Below, piece by piece: positions 56,256 through 64,000 of a stretch of DNA of 64,000 nt. Each line of letters starts with the position of its first letter. The stretch's first letter is position 1. Source of the stretch: Falsihalocynthiibacter arcticus (lineage in GTDB: Bacteria; Pseudomonadota; Alphaproteobacteria; Rhodobacterales; Rhodobacteraceae); the NCBI RefSeq assembly GCF_000812665.2, contig NZ_CP014327.1:3129501-3193500 (forward strand), in the 5' to 3' direction. The notes under the pieces were generated by a model, which ran no database searches, was not told the origin of the DNA, and saw only the letters and a list, made by a program, of their open reading frames with translations. The translations under genes and the position numbers were made by a program.

Positions 56256-56783
56256 ATGGCGAAAAATACAGACAGGATTCAGGGGAATGGTTCGCGGAGC
56301 GCCGAACTAGACCCTGTTGACCGAAGAATATTAAGTGAGTTGGCAGTCGATGCGACACAGAGTTTCGCAACTCTTGGCGGAATCGTCGGCCTTTCTGCCC
56401 CTGCCGTACATGAGCGGGTGAAGCGGTTGCGGGCGCGTGGCGTCATTCGGGGAACGGTCGCCATGTTAGATGGAAAAGCCGTAGGCAAACCATTGCTCGC
56501 ATTTGTACATGTCGACACCACAGGCTGGGGAAAGACGCCCGCGTTAATGCAGTTCGCCGACATTCCGGAAGTTGAGGAGGTTCATTCTTCAACGGGGGAT
56601 GCTTGTCTTATTATGAAAGTGCGTGTGGCCAGTTCGGAAGCCTTAGAAGGCTTGCTTGCGCGCCTATATGCGACCGAGGGCGTGCGCGGTACACGGACCT
56701 ATGTGGCGCTTTCAACGCATACTGAGCGCAGCGTCCAAGCCGGAATATCAAGCGAGCTTGAGGATACACCAAATATTTACTGA
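56256..56783 (+). CDS. Lrp/AsnC-family transcriptional regulator
   Basis: The 175-aa protein has the N-terminal HTH at about residues 18-75 (LDPVDRRILSELAVDATQSF, LSAPAVHERVKRLRARGVIR) and a C-terminal RAM/ligand domain (EVEEVHSSTGDACLIMKVRV). These regulators bind amino acids and form octamers on DNA. It is divergent from the MFS transporter gene and probably controls it, with an amino acid or a similar compound as signal. An acidic tail follows. Confidence 0.9.
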   Translation: MAKNTDRIQGNGSRSAELDPVDRRILSELAVDATQSFATLGGIVGLSAPAVHERVKRLRARGVIRGTVAMLDGKAVGKPLLAFVHVDTTGWGKTPALMQFADIPEVEEVHSSTGDACLIMKVRVASSEALEGLLARLYATEGVRGTRTYVALSTHTERSVQAGISSELEDTPNIY

Positions 56784-56790
56784 CAAATAT

Positions 56791-57867
56791 CTATTTGAAA
56801 TGTTTGGATAGTTTTAGGCCTTGGCCCTGATAGTTGGACGCAATATCGGCCCCATACAACTGTTTGGGAACCTCGGACATACGTTCATACACTAGGCGAC
56901 CCACGATTTGCCCGTGCTCCAAAACGAAGGGCGCTTCATGGCATCGCACTTCGAGAACGCCACGGCTTCCTGCGCCACCGGCGGGATCATGGCCAAATCC
57001 GGGGTCAAAGAAACCCGCGTAATGGACGCGAAATTCGCCGACCATTGCGAGGTAGGGGGCCATTTCCGCAGCACAATCTGGCGGGATGTGAACCGCTTCA
57101 CGGCTTACAAGGATATAGAACGCGCCGGGGTCGAGGATAATGCGTTCATCATGCGTGTGAATGGGTTCCCAGTATTCGGCTGGGTCATAGTGGCCGATTA
57201 AATCAAGGTCGATCACCCCTGTATGGGGTTTTGCACGATAGCCGACGAGGCCCGTTTCGCCCGCACTGAGGTCAACCGAAAAACCGAGGCCTTCGGAGAT
57301 GACGGCTTCGCCTGAGACCAAGCCTTGCTCGGCGTGCATGACCGCGAGGTCGGCATCCGAAATCACGGCCTGTCCGGCGCGAAACCGAATTTGGTTCAGT
57401 CGCATGCCGGGACGGACAAGCACTGAGAAACTGCGCGGGCAGATTTCAGCGTAAAGGGGCCCTGTGTAGCCTGCGGGGACGCGATCGAACTCTGTGCCGC
57501 CGTCCGTAATGGTGCGTGTCAGCAAGTCTAAGCGGCCTGTGGAGGATTTGGCATTGGCCACCGCTTGGACGCCATCCGGAAGTGCGAGGCTTTCCATCAA
57601 GGGGACAACGTAAACGCAGCCTTTCTCCAGAACCGCGCCATTTGTGAGGTCTACACGGTGCATTTCAAACTCAGACAAACGCTCAGAAACGCGCGCGCCA
57701 TGTCCGGTCAGAAACGAGGCGCGAACACGGTAAGCGACTGTTCCAAGACGTAAATCAAGGGAGGCGGGCTGAATTTGTGCTGCATCAATCGCAGGTGAAC
57801 CAATGATTTCGCCACGGGCAATCATGTCAGCGAGGGCTTGGCTGGGAAGGACGCCAGGGTTGTTCAT
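56791..57867 (-). CDS. dcd: 2'-deoxycytidine 5'-triphosphate deaminase (long form)
   Basis: Dcd makes dUTP from dCTP as a step toward dTMP. The 358-aa form is about twice the usual length: two fused trimeric dUTPase-like domains. The N-terminal half has QIQPASLDLRLGTVAYRVRA, ANAKSSTGRLDLLTRTITD and VPAGYTGPLYAEICPRSF. The C-terminal half repeats part of the fold (AAEMAPYLAMVGEFRVHYAG, FFDPGFGHDPAGGAGSRGVL). This form is typical of alphaproteobacteria. It is followed by the tRNA-Pro gene, on the same strand but upstream. Confidence 0.93.
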   Translation of the reverse strand: MNNPGVLPSQALADMIARGEIIGSPAIDAAQIQPASLDLRLGTVAYRVRASFLTGHGARVSERLSEFEMHRVDLTNGAVLEKGCVYVVPLMESLALPDGVQAVANAKSSTGRLDLLTRTITDGGTEFDRVPAGYTGPLYAEICPRSFSVLVRPGMRLNQIRFRAGQAVISDADLAVMHAEQGLVSGEAVISEGLGFSVDLSAGETGLVGYRAKPHTGVIDLDLIGHYDPAEYWEPIHTHDERIILDPGAFYILVSREAVHIPPDCAAEMAPYLAMVGEFRVHYAGFFDPGFGHDPAGGAGSRGVLEVRCHEAPFVLEHGQIVGRLVYERMSEVPKQLYGADIASNYQGQGLKLSKHFK

Positions 57868-57960
57868 GAAGCTACCTTATGCTGCCAATCGGCGTGCTGT
57901 GGTCAAGGACCGTGGAAAACGGATGTCCGCGCGACGTGTGCGGATATGGAGTTTACAAAA

Positions 57961-57992
57961 ACGTCCGCAGCCCCGAAAGGTGCGGACGTTTT
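57961..57992 (-). terminator. Terminator after tRNA-Pro, bidirectional
   Basis: ACGTCCGCA (57961-57969) pairs with TGCGGACGT (57981-57989); a run of A precedes it and a run of T follows, so it can work on both strands. On the minus strand it ends the tRNA-Pro transcript. Confidence 0.88.
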
Positions 57993-57998
57993 TGAAAT

Positions 57999-58075
57999 TG
58001 GTCGGGCTAGCAGGACTCGAACCTGCGACCTTCCGTCCCCCAGACGGACGCGCTACCAGACTGCGCCATAGCCCG
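57999..58075 (-). tRNA. tRNA-Pro, anticodon GGG
   Basis: On the minus strand a 77-base cloverleaf is read. The acceptor stem CGGGCTA pairs with TAGCCCG, discriminator A, and CCA is encoded. The D-arm is GCGC...GCGC. The anticodon stem TCCGT/ACGGA closes the loop CTGGGGG with anticodon GGG at positions 34-36. The T-arm is GCAGG-TTCGAGT-CCTGC. The C1-G72 pair is the normal identity element for bacterial tRNA-Pro. It reads CCC/CCU codons and is followed by a terminator. Confidence 0.96.
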
Positions 58076-58136
58076 ACTTGTGCCTCTTCATAATGTTTTT
58101 CGCGGTGGGGGCAAGCAAGAATTACCATCTTGAACA

Positions 58137-60061
58137 TCAAATTTTCAAAGAGGGTTTTGAAACGGTGCCATAGGTTTTGCGAAGGGCGGAGAGACGGGCC
58201 GTAAGTTCCGCCAGTTCAGACTTTTTGTCGGCCGAGAAGGGCGCTGCGCGTCGCGTGAGGCGGTGGCGAGATGTTGTGACAACAACGCCTGGTGCATCGT
58301 CTTCGGTCGATTCAGCTTCGCTCGGAATGTCTGATGGTGCGCTGTCTGGCACAGGGGCGTTCTGGGAAGGCGCGGTGGCGTCTTCTTGGTGAATTGGAGC
58401 CACCGCAGGTTCCAAAGATTGCTCCTCCGGTTCGGGAGAGGTTTCCTCGATAGGAACACTTTCGGTTGTTCCCTCGGTAACTTCTTCGGCGGAATCGTCT
58501 GTGATATCCCCGTGAGCGGTCTCTGTCGTTACCTCTGCAGTTTCCATTTCGGCTTCAGGATCGTTTTCAAGATCGGGTTCAGGCTCAAAGGTGGTTTCGT
58601 CCTCCGGCAGGGGGGCCGAAGCCGCTTGGAAGCTCGATGTTTCTATGGCGTCAACCGCAGTGTCGTCAGTTTGCTCAAGGTCTTGTGGCGCGGAAAATGT
58701 GGGTTCGGGTGTGACTTCAACCGGCGCATCTTCGGTGGCTTCGCTTTCAACATGACTCGAAATTTCCGATGAGAATTCGGGCGTTGTCTCCAAAGTGACC
58801 TGCGTGGCGGGGTCTGCGGATTCCTCCTCATCGGAGGACGCTTCTAAAGGAATGTTTTCAGGCTCCGGCTCAACGGATGTTTCCTGAAGGTTATTAGGGC
58901 TGTCAAATTTGGGAATATCAAGCGCCGCAAGATCGTTTAAGTCTTCCTCGCTTGGCGAGTCATCGGGCTCCGGATAGGCCACATCGAATACGTTGTCTTC
59001 TACACTCGTCTCGGGGGTGCCTTCGATATCTGAGGTTTGGAGCGGTTCCGCAGTGGGCGTTTCGCTCTGCTCCGATACTTGCGTGTCCTCTTCGAGGTCA
59101 TCGGCGTGAAAGGCAGAATACCCGCCCGAAACTTCGGGAATCTCCGAGGGATCAGGAAGCGAAAGCTGTGAGACGGACGTTATTTCGGGCGGCAAAGCCA
59201 CAGGCTCTTGGGACGCGGGAACTATAGGGTCACTATCCTCGGCTTCATCGGTCTCTGTGGTCATGTCGGGTTCGGAAGGTGGGTCTTGGGCGATGACTTC
59301 AGAAACAAGGGATTCTTCTTCTGCATCGCTTTCGACGTTACTTTCGGATTTCTCCGCAAACTCGGTTTTCAGGTCGACATTGGAAGTATCATCGGTAGCG
59401 TCGAATGAGGCGGTTTCCAACGCAACAACCTCATCCGGAACGGATTCCTCTGGCACAGAAACGGATTCAACCTCGGGAATATCGTCTAGGAAGGAAGCTT
59501 GGAGCGGCGGCTCGTCAACCGTTTGAACCGGTAGAACCTCAGGATTATCTGGAGGAGTGTCAGGCGTTTCGTCCGGTATTTCTTCGGGCGCGTCGTCGGG
59601 GATTTCCTCTGGCGCCTCGTCTGGTACTTCGGGTGGTTTAGGGAAAGCAATCACCTGATTTGCCGGCGCTATTTCGTCCGTCGGCGGGGCCGCGTTCGGC
59701 ACAAAACTTGCCGCGCTGCGCGTAGCTTCAAGAATTTCGTCTGCTGTGCGCTCTGCTTGGGCGGGGGAATGTCGATCCCCACGTCATCCAAGGGCAGGCC
59801 CAGTGCCGCGACATGCTTAATCCCTTCGGCGCGGAGTAGTTTTTGCACGCCTTTAATCGTCATGCCATCTTCATGCAGAAGCTTTTTGATGCCGCTCAAC
59901 AATTCCATGTCGGCGGGGCGGTAATAGCGCCGCCCGCCCGCACGTTTTACGGGCTTCACTTGGGTGAAGCGGCTTTCCCAGAAACGCAAAACATGGGCTG
60001 GCGTTTCAAGCCAGTCGGCGACTTCAGAGATGGTACGAAACGCATCTTGTGATTTGGACAT
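58137..60061 (-). pseudogene. MerR-family regulator with long acidic tail, one-base frameshift
   Basis: From 60061 the first frame gives [40 protein letters not shown] and [19 protein letters not shown], a MerR winged-helix. It leaves frame at CCCCC (59763-59767 on the minus strand). The rest of the protein, [20 protein letters not shown] and AFPKPPEVPDEAPEEIP onward, is in another frame to 58137. Adding one base joins 641 codons (1925+1 is divisible by three). The tail is about 500 residues of Glu, Asp, Pro, Ser, Thr and Val with almost no structure, then a basic, helical end (RHRLTRRAAPFSADKKSELA). I believe MerR proteins with such tails downstream of ihfA are typical of Roseobacters. Likely a read error. 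Confidence 0.82.
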
Positions 60062-60074
60062 GAGTCAGACGCGC

Positions 60075-60374
60075 CTATTTATTGCCGTTTGAAACGCGCT
60101 CTTTCATCAAGTGCGACGGGCGGAACGTCAGAACGCGGCGCGGTTGAATAGGCACTTCTTCGCCGGTTTTTGGGTTGCGACCGATACGGGCGGCTTTATC
60201 GCGGACACCAAATGTTCCAAAAGACGAGATTTTAACAGACTCGCCCGCGGACAAAACGTCGGAAATATGGTCCAGAACGCCTTCAACCAGTTGCGCGCTT
60301 TCGTTGCGGCTTAGGCCGACTTCTTGAAAGACGGCTTCGCTTAAATCCATACGCGTTAGTGTTTTATCACTCAT
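60075..60374 (-). CDS. ihfA: Integration host factor alpha subunit
   Basis: IHF-alpha pairs with IHF-beta to bend DNA sharply at specific sites in transcription, recombination and replication. The 99-aa protein from the ATG at 60374 ([20 protein letters not shown]) has the beta-ribbon arm [20 protein letters not shown] with the intercalating Pro. A second ATG one codon upstream is equally possible; AGGGGG lies before both. It sits between fabH and merR, the usual order of this cluster. Confidence 0.95.
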   Translation of the reverse strand: MSDKTLTRMDLSEAVFQEVGLSRNESAQLVEGVLDHISDVLSAGESVKISSFGTFGVRDKAARIGRNPKTGEEVPIQPRRVLTFRPSHLMKERVSNGNK

Positions 60375-60607
60375 CATGACCCCCTGATTGATTGAAACTG
60401 GCACCGACGCGGGCCAATCCGAAAGTGACGGGACTTGGCAGAAACGCCCCGTGTGCTTGGCGTGTAGCATAGTGCGGGTCAAAATTCCGAGTCAATATCA
60501 ATGACTTGCGCAAGGAGGTAAAAGTAAGATTATCGGCATTTATTTGTTGATAAATGTCGAGAAATGGTCTGGGCGTGCGAAAAATTGGATTTTGAACGGA
60601 CGTCGCC

Positions 60608-61579
60608 TTACCAGCGCAGCACGACAGAGCCCCACGCCAAACCGCCACCGATGGCCTCAGTTACCAGGAGATCGCCTTGTTTGATCTGGCCACGCGCCTT
60701 GCCCACCGAAAGGGCAAGCGGGATGGAGGCAGCCGACGTATTGCCGTGATCTTGGACGGTAACGACAACGCGATCCATGGAAACGTTCATTTTCTTGGCT
60801 GTGCCTGCGATAATGCGAATGTTGGCTTGATGCGGCACGATCCAGTCGACGTCGTCCCCTGCGAGGCCCGCTTTGTCGAGGGAGGCATGCGCGGTTTCGG
60901 CCAGTTTTTCGATGGCGTGGCGGAAAAGTTCGCGTCCTTGCATCCGAAGATGGCCAGAAGTGCCGGTTGAAGTACCGCCATCCACATAGAGGAGGTCTTT
61001 GAATCGGCCATCGGAATGCAAATCGCAGGAAAGGATGCCACGGTCGGTGTTTTCGCCGGACCCCTCTTGGGCTTCAAGGATCAAAGCGCCCGCACCGTCG
61101 CCAAATAACACGCAAGTTGCACGGTCGCTAAAATCAAGGATGCGGCTAAAGGTTTCTGCGCCAATCACCAAAACGCGTTTGGCTTGGCCGGAGACTATAA
61201 GCGCATTCGCGTTGGCCAATGCATAGACAAACCCCGCGCAAACGGCCTGCACATCAAAGGCAAAGCCGCGCGTCATGCCGATGCCCGCTTGCACCATGGT
61301 CGCGGCCGATGGAAAGGTGAAATCGGCGGTGGAGGTGGCGAGAATGATGGCGTCTATGTCGTTTGCGACCAATCCAGCGTCTTTGAGCGCGGCATTGGCG
61401 GCATTTATCGCTAAATCGGAGGTATTTTCCCCCTCGGCGGCAAAATGGCGGCGCTCAATACCTGAGCGCGTGCGAATCCATTCGTCGGTTGTATCTACGG
61501 TGGTTTCGAGTTCGCTGTTAGGAACAATTCGTTCGGGCAGATAATGCCCGACGCCTGAGACGACGGCGCGTATTGTCAT
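60608..61579 (-). CDS. fabH: 3-oxoacyl-ACP synthase III (FabH)
   Basis: FabH condenses acetyl-CoA with malonyl-ACP to start fatty acid chains. The 323-aa protein has the nucleophile Cys in DVQAVCAGFVYALANANALI, the catalytic His in VPHQANIRIIAGTAKK and the Asn in HGNTSAASIPLALS. All are intact. The start overlaps the plsX stop (ATGA). It lies in the cluster yceD-rpmF-plsX-fabH-ihfA, linking lipid synthesis to ribosome and chromosome genes. Confidence 0.96.
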   Translation of the reverse strand: MTIRAVVSGVGHYLPERIVPNSELETTVDTTDEWIRTRSGIERRHFAAEGENTSDLAINAANAALKDAGLVANDIDAIILATSTADFTFPSAATMVQAGIGMTRGFAFDVQAVCAGFVYALANANALIVSGQAKRVLVIGAETFSRILDFSDRATCVLFGDGAGALILEAQEGSGENTDRGILSCDLHSDGRFKDLLYVDGGTSTGTSGHLRMQGRELFRHAIEKLAETAHASLDKAGLAGDDVDWIVPHQANIRIIAGTAKKMNVSMDRVVVTVQDHGNTSAASIPLALSVGKARGQIKQGDLLVTEAIGGGLAWGSVVLRW

Positions 61580-62682
61580 TCTTGGTTCCCATCCAAATTG
61601 CCCATTTCTTGAGCATCTTGCGGCGAGGCGGCAGAGGATGCAACCCGTGCAGCGAGTTTGTCGGAAAAACCGATCTCGGCGAGGGTAAAGGCGAGTTTTA
61701 TCGCTGCTGCGATTCCGGTTTCATCGGCGGACCCGTGGGATTTCACCACAGTCCCATTCAGGCCCAAAAACACCCCGCCATTCACTCGACGCGGATCAAT
61801 CCGTTTGGACAGACGGCGCAGGGAGGTGAGGGCCAATAGGGCCGCGAGGCGCGACAATGGTGAATGTTTAAAGGCGGCACGCAACTGCTGGGAAATCAGA
61901 TTTGCCGTGCCTTCGCCAGTTTTGAGCGCAATATTTCCTGTGAACCCATCCGTGACAATGACGTCAACCCGATCCGACGGAATATCGCCCCCCTCCACAA
62001 ATCCGACATAGTCGATCCCTGCTTGTTCGGCGTGACTGGCGATTAAATCATTTGCGGCTTTGAGTTCTGCGCGGCCTTTGTGTTCTTCGGTTCCCACGTT
62101 CAGCAGGCCAATGCGCGGGCGGGCAATACCCAGCCCATTGCGCGCATAAGAAGCGCCCATCATGGCATATTGCAGTAAATCTTGCTCATCGGCGCGAATA
62201 TCGGCACCCACATCAAGCATGACATTAAAGCCGCTTTTGCTGAGCGAGGGCCAAAGACAGGCGATGGCTGGACGGTTCACACCCGGCAATTTGCGCAGAC
62301 GGATCATTGAAATAGCCATCAATGCGCCCGTGTTGCCACAAGAAACCGCCACCGTCGCTTCGCCATTACGGACGGCTTCGATGGTTGACCACATGGAAGT
62401 ATCCTTACCGTTGCGCAAAACTTGGCTCGGTTTAGCATCCATGGTGACAACGCCTAGACAGTCGCGAATTTCGCAGACTGATTCGAGGCGGCGCTTTTTG
62501 ATAAGCTTTTTGAGGACCTCGGCGTCACCGTGAACAATGAAACCAATTGCCGGATTTTTTGATGCAGAAAGGCCAATACCGGCGACAACTGCCGCCGGTC
62601 CACGATCGCCACCCATGGCGTCAACCGAAATTATGGTGCGCGAAGCCCCCGAAGTCTGCAGATCTTTTGTGTTGATCGTCAT
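61576..62682 (-). CDS. plsX: Phosphate acyltransferase PlsX
   Basis: PlsX makes acyl-phosphate from acyl-ACP for phospholipid synthesis by PlsY. The 368-aa protein has TIISVDAMGGDRGPAAVVAG at the N-terminus, AVSCGNTGALMAISMIRLRK, and VIVTDGFTGNIALKTGEGTA, all family signatures. The N-terminal 15 residues are an extension relative to E. coli. It overlaps fabH and follows rpmF by about 25 bases. Confidence 0.95.
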   Translation of the reverse strand: MTINTKDLQTSGASRTIISVDAMGGDRGPAAVVAGIGLSASKNPAIGFIVHGDAEVLKKLIKKRRLESVCEIRDCLGVVTMDAKPSQVLRNGKDTSMWSTIEAVRNGEATVAVSCGNTGALMAISMIRLRKLPGVNRPAIACLWPSLSKSGFNVMLDVGADIRADEQDLLQYAMMGASYARNGLGIARPRIGLLNVGTEEHKGRAELKAANDLIASHAEQAGIDYVGFVEGGDIPSDRVDVIVTDGFTGNIALKTGEGTANLISQQLRAAFKHSPLSRLAALLALTSLRRLSKRIDPRRVNGGVFLGLNGTVVKSHGSADETGIAAAIKLAFTLAEIGFSDKLAARVASSAASPQDAQEMGNLDGNQE

Positions 62683-62707
62683 GCTCAGGAGCCAGCGAAA
62701 CCGCCGC

Positions 62708-62914
62708 TTAAGCTGCGTCTTCGTCGAAATCGACGTCGGCAGCTACAGCGATGATTTCACGATCGGCATAGTGACCACACGCGCCACAAACATGGTGCGG
62801 ACGTTTCAGTTCGCCACAGTTGTTGCACTCATTCGGATTCTCTGCAGTCAGAGAATCGTGGGATTGGCGCATGCCGCGACGGGACTTTGTAATCTTACTC
62901 TTAGGGACAGCCAT
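62708..62914 (-). CDS. rpmF: 50S ribosomal protein L32
   Basis: The 68-aa protein has [19 protein letters not shown] at the N-terminus and a zinc ribbon CNNC...CGAC ([20 protein letters not shown]), then an acidic end. It binds the large ribosomal subunit near the exit of the peptidyl-transferase region. Position between yceD and plsX is the classic bacterial order. The Cys-type form is the zinc-containing one. Confidence 0.97.
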   Translation of the reverse strand: MAVPKSKITKSRRGMRQSHDSLTAENPNECNNCGELKRPHHVCGACGHYADREIIAVAADVDFDEDAA

Positions 62915-63125
62915 GTCTCAAAACCTTGGTCAATTCGGGGGAGAAGCAGGTGCTAAACCCCAGTGTTTGTTATCTTCACGAGCTACATACCCGAGCTTGT
63001 CGCTCATGTCCAACCGTCTCGTAAATGAGGCCGGGAACATACTGCGTTTCCACTAGGGTGCAAGCAAATTCTTTCTTGGTGCGCGAATCGCGAAGAGCCT
63101 TCGCAAATTTTTACACTGTCGCTCG

Positions 63126-63719
63126 TTATTTCTTATCGGGCTTGTCACCCGTTTTTAAAAGATTTGCAAGCCCTGCAAACGGTCTTGCGTCTTCATCTTG
63201 CATTGGTGTGGTTCCTGGGGCGGTAAATTGGGCCGATTCAAGCTCCGCACCGTCGGCCCGCGGATAGAGCGGAACTGCCAAAGCCAAGGCTTCGAGCATG
63301 ATCTCCCCCAAATCGATTACCCCTTGGAGGGGCTCGCGGGTTTCGTCGGTGTGCATTTCAATTTCGCCGTCTTCATTCGGCTCGCCCTCAAAAACCGAGT
63401 GGTCGGCAATAAACACGCGTTGCACGGGCACGTCGACCCGCGTGTTCACGGGCACAAGGGTCACCACGCAATTCTGGGTGACGGTCGCGCCGAGCTTGGC
63501 CACAAGGGCCCAGTCGGTCTTGCCGCGCGCCGAAAGCTTGCCTTCAAAGCGCATTTTCTTGAGGGTCAGTACATCAATATCCGCTGCAATCGCCTTCAGA
63601 ACAGCCGCACTGGGAATAATCGAAAACTTCGTTTCGGTGCGTTGAGCCAAGTCCGCGACGCGCATAGGGTGTGCCCAAGGTGCGAGAGCGGGCGATTGGG
63701 GCGTTGGGTCATTGGTCAT
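63126..63719 (-). CDS. DUF177/YceD-family protein
   Basis: I take the ATG at 63719 (MTNDPTPQSPALAPWAHPMR), giving 197 aa; an ATG five codons earlier is also possible. The family domain covers LSARGKTDWALVAKLGATVT, QNCVVTLVPVNTRVDVPVQR and EPLQGVIDLGEIMLEALALA. YceD proteins lie before rpmF in many bacteria and are linked to 23S rRNA maturation in plants and to ribosome gene order in bacteria. The exact role is unclear. It is divergent from an OmlA/BamE-like gene. Confidence 0.88.
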   Translation of the reverse strand: MTNDPTPQSPALAPWAHPMRVADLAQRTETKFSIIPSAAVLKAIAADIDVLTLKKMRFEGKLSARGKTDWALVAKLGATVTQNCVVTLVPVNTRVDVPVQRVFIADHSVFEGEPNEDGEIEMHTDETREPLQGVIDLGEIMLEALALAVPLYPRADGAELESAQFTAPGTTPMQDEDARPFAGLANLLKTGDKPDKK

Positions 63720-63803
63720 GTTCGGAGCTTCCATTGTTGATAACATTTGCATCCTTCTGTATGTCGGATAAAAGCCAAGGACCAAGATATCAAGAGGGTG
63801 GTA

Positions 63804-64000
63804 ATGCAAATTAATACAGGCCTAGGCAAGAAAACGGCGAAATTGGCGTGTTTCGTTGCGCTCGTTTTCACAATTACGGCCTGCACTGCGGTGATCCGAA
63901 AACACGGGTATATTCCAACCGACGAGGAGCTCGACAGCGTTATTGTGGGCGTGGATACCGTCGAAACGCTCGAGTCCACGGTCGGGTCGCCTTCTGGGCG
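63804..64000 (+). CDS. BamE/OmlA-type outer-membrane lipoprotein, start only
   Basis: The ATG at 63804, behind AGAGGGTGG, opens MQINTGLGKKTAKLACFVAL followed by VFTITACTAVIRKHGYIPTD. That is a lipoprotein signal with lipobox ITAC, then the start of a SmpA/OmlA domain with the HGYIPTDEELD segment. In relatives this protein is BamE-like and helps insert beta-barrel proteins in the outer membrane. The gene runs off the right window edge after about 65 codons. It is divergent from the YceD gene. Confidence 0.82.
   Translation, partial: MQINTGLGKKTAKLACFVALVFTITACTAVIRKHGYIPTDEELDSVIVGVDTVETLESTVGSPSG

Noticed and set aside
1-64000. CRISPR arrays, prophage or defence islands
   Set aside because: No direct-repeat array with spacers and no cas, capsid, terminase or known defence genes were seen on either strand.

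Overview
The window looks like chromosomal DNA of a Rhodobacteraceae member (Roseobacter-type alphaproteobacterium). This is inferred from gene content: a very long B12-dependent class II ribonucleotide reductase, a two-component system next to a TakP-like TRAP transporter, edd-eda, a DUF2852 protein, a long-form dCTP deaminase, a DksA that has lost most zinc cysteines, and the order yceD-rpmF-plsX-fabH-ihfA-merR. There is no rRNA gene. One tRNA (Pro, GGG) is present.

Layout. 1-6.1 kb is a mobile and decaying zone: an IS30 copy split by an IS110-type element, an orphan ORF, a damaged IS3 element that abuts a truncated Arc-like gene, a GNAT gene with an in-frame stop, and two small unknown genes. 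6.2-9.5 kb is the dTDP-rhamnose operon rfbCBDA. 10.2-13.9 kb is nrdJ. 14.1-16.6 kb is ilvI-ilvH on the minus strand, preceded by an Ile/Val/Leu leader peptide and an attenuator hairpin. 16.8-24.5 kb holds a soluble chemoreceptor-like protein, a NarL-type response regulator and its Cache kinase, then a divergent TRAP transporter. 24.6-26.6 kb has bpt, an RDD membrane protein and a DUF2852 protein.

26.9-30.3 kb is a second decayed zone: a broken SGNH-hydrolase gene, an intact IS30 element (28450-29662) and a truncated ybaK. 30.4-39.5 kb has glnE, a small gene, a phosphatase, eda and edd with a LacI-type palindrome upstream, a lipoprotein, and a translationally coupled rRNA methyltransferase/PIN pair. 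39.6-47.6 kb has a triple-repeat secreted protein, a CoxE-like VWA protein and a MoxR-type ATPase, a DUF2927 lipoprotein, dksA, a flavin monooxygenase, xth and an A-type Fe-S carrier. 47.7-54.7 kb is the co-directional run dgt, argS, SPOR protein, nagZ, scpA, scpB. 55-58 kb has an MFS transporter divergent from an Lrp regulator, dcd and tRNA-Pro. 58.1-64 kb is the merR/ihfA/fabH/plsX/rpmF/yceD cluster, with the start of an OmlA/BamE-like lipoprotein at the right edge.

Several genes that should be intact (dctM, moxR, merR) each carry a single missing base at or inside a G/C homopolymer, and the SGNH gene carries one extra base in such a run. Restoring one base makes each total length divisible by three. 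This pattern is more like homopolymer sequence error than biology and should be resolved before these genes are called dead. I found no CRISPR array, prophage module or clearly novel defence system. The best regulatory observations are the ilv attenuator, the structured DnaA-box-containing region upstream of nrdJ, the palindrome upstream of edd, and the possible guide-RNA region of the IS110 element.
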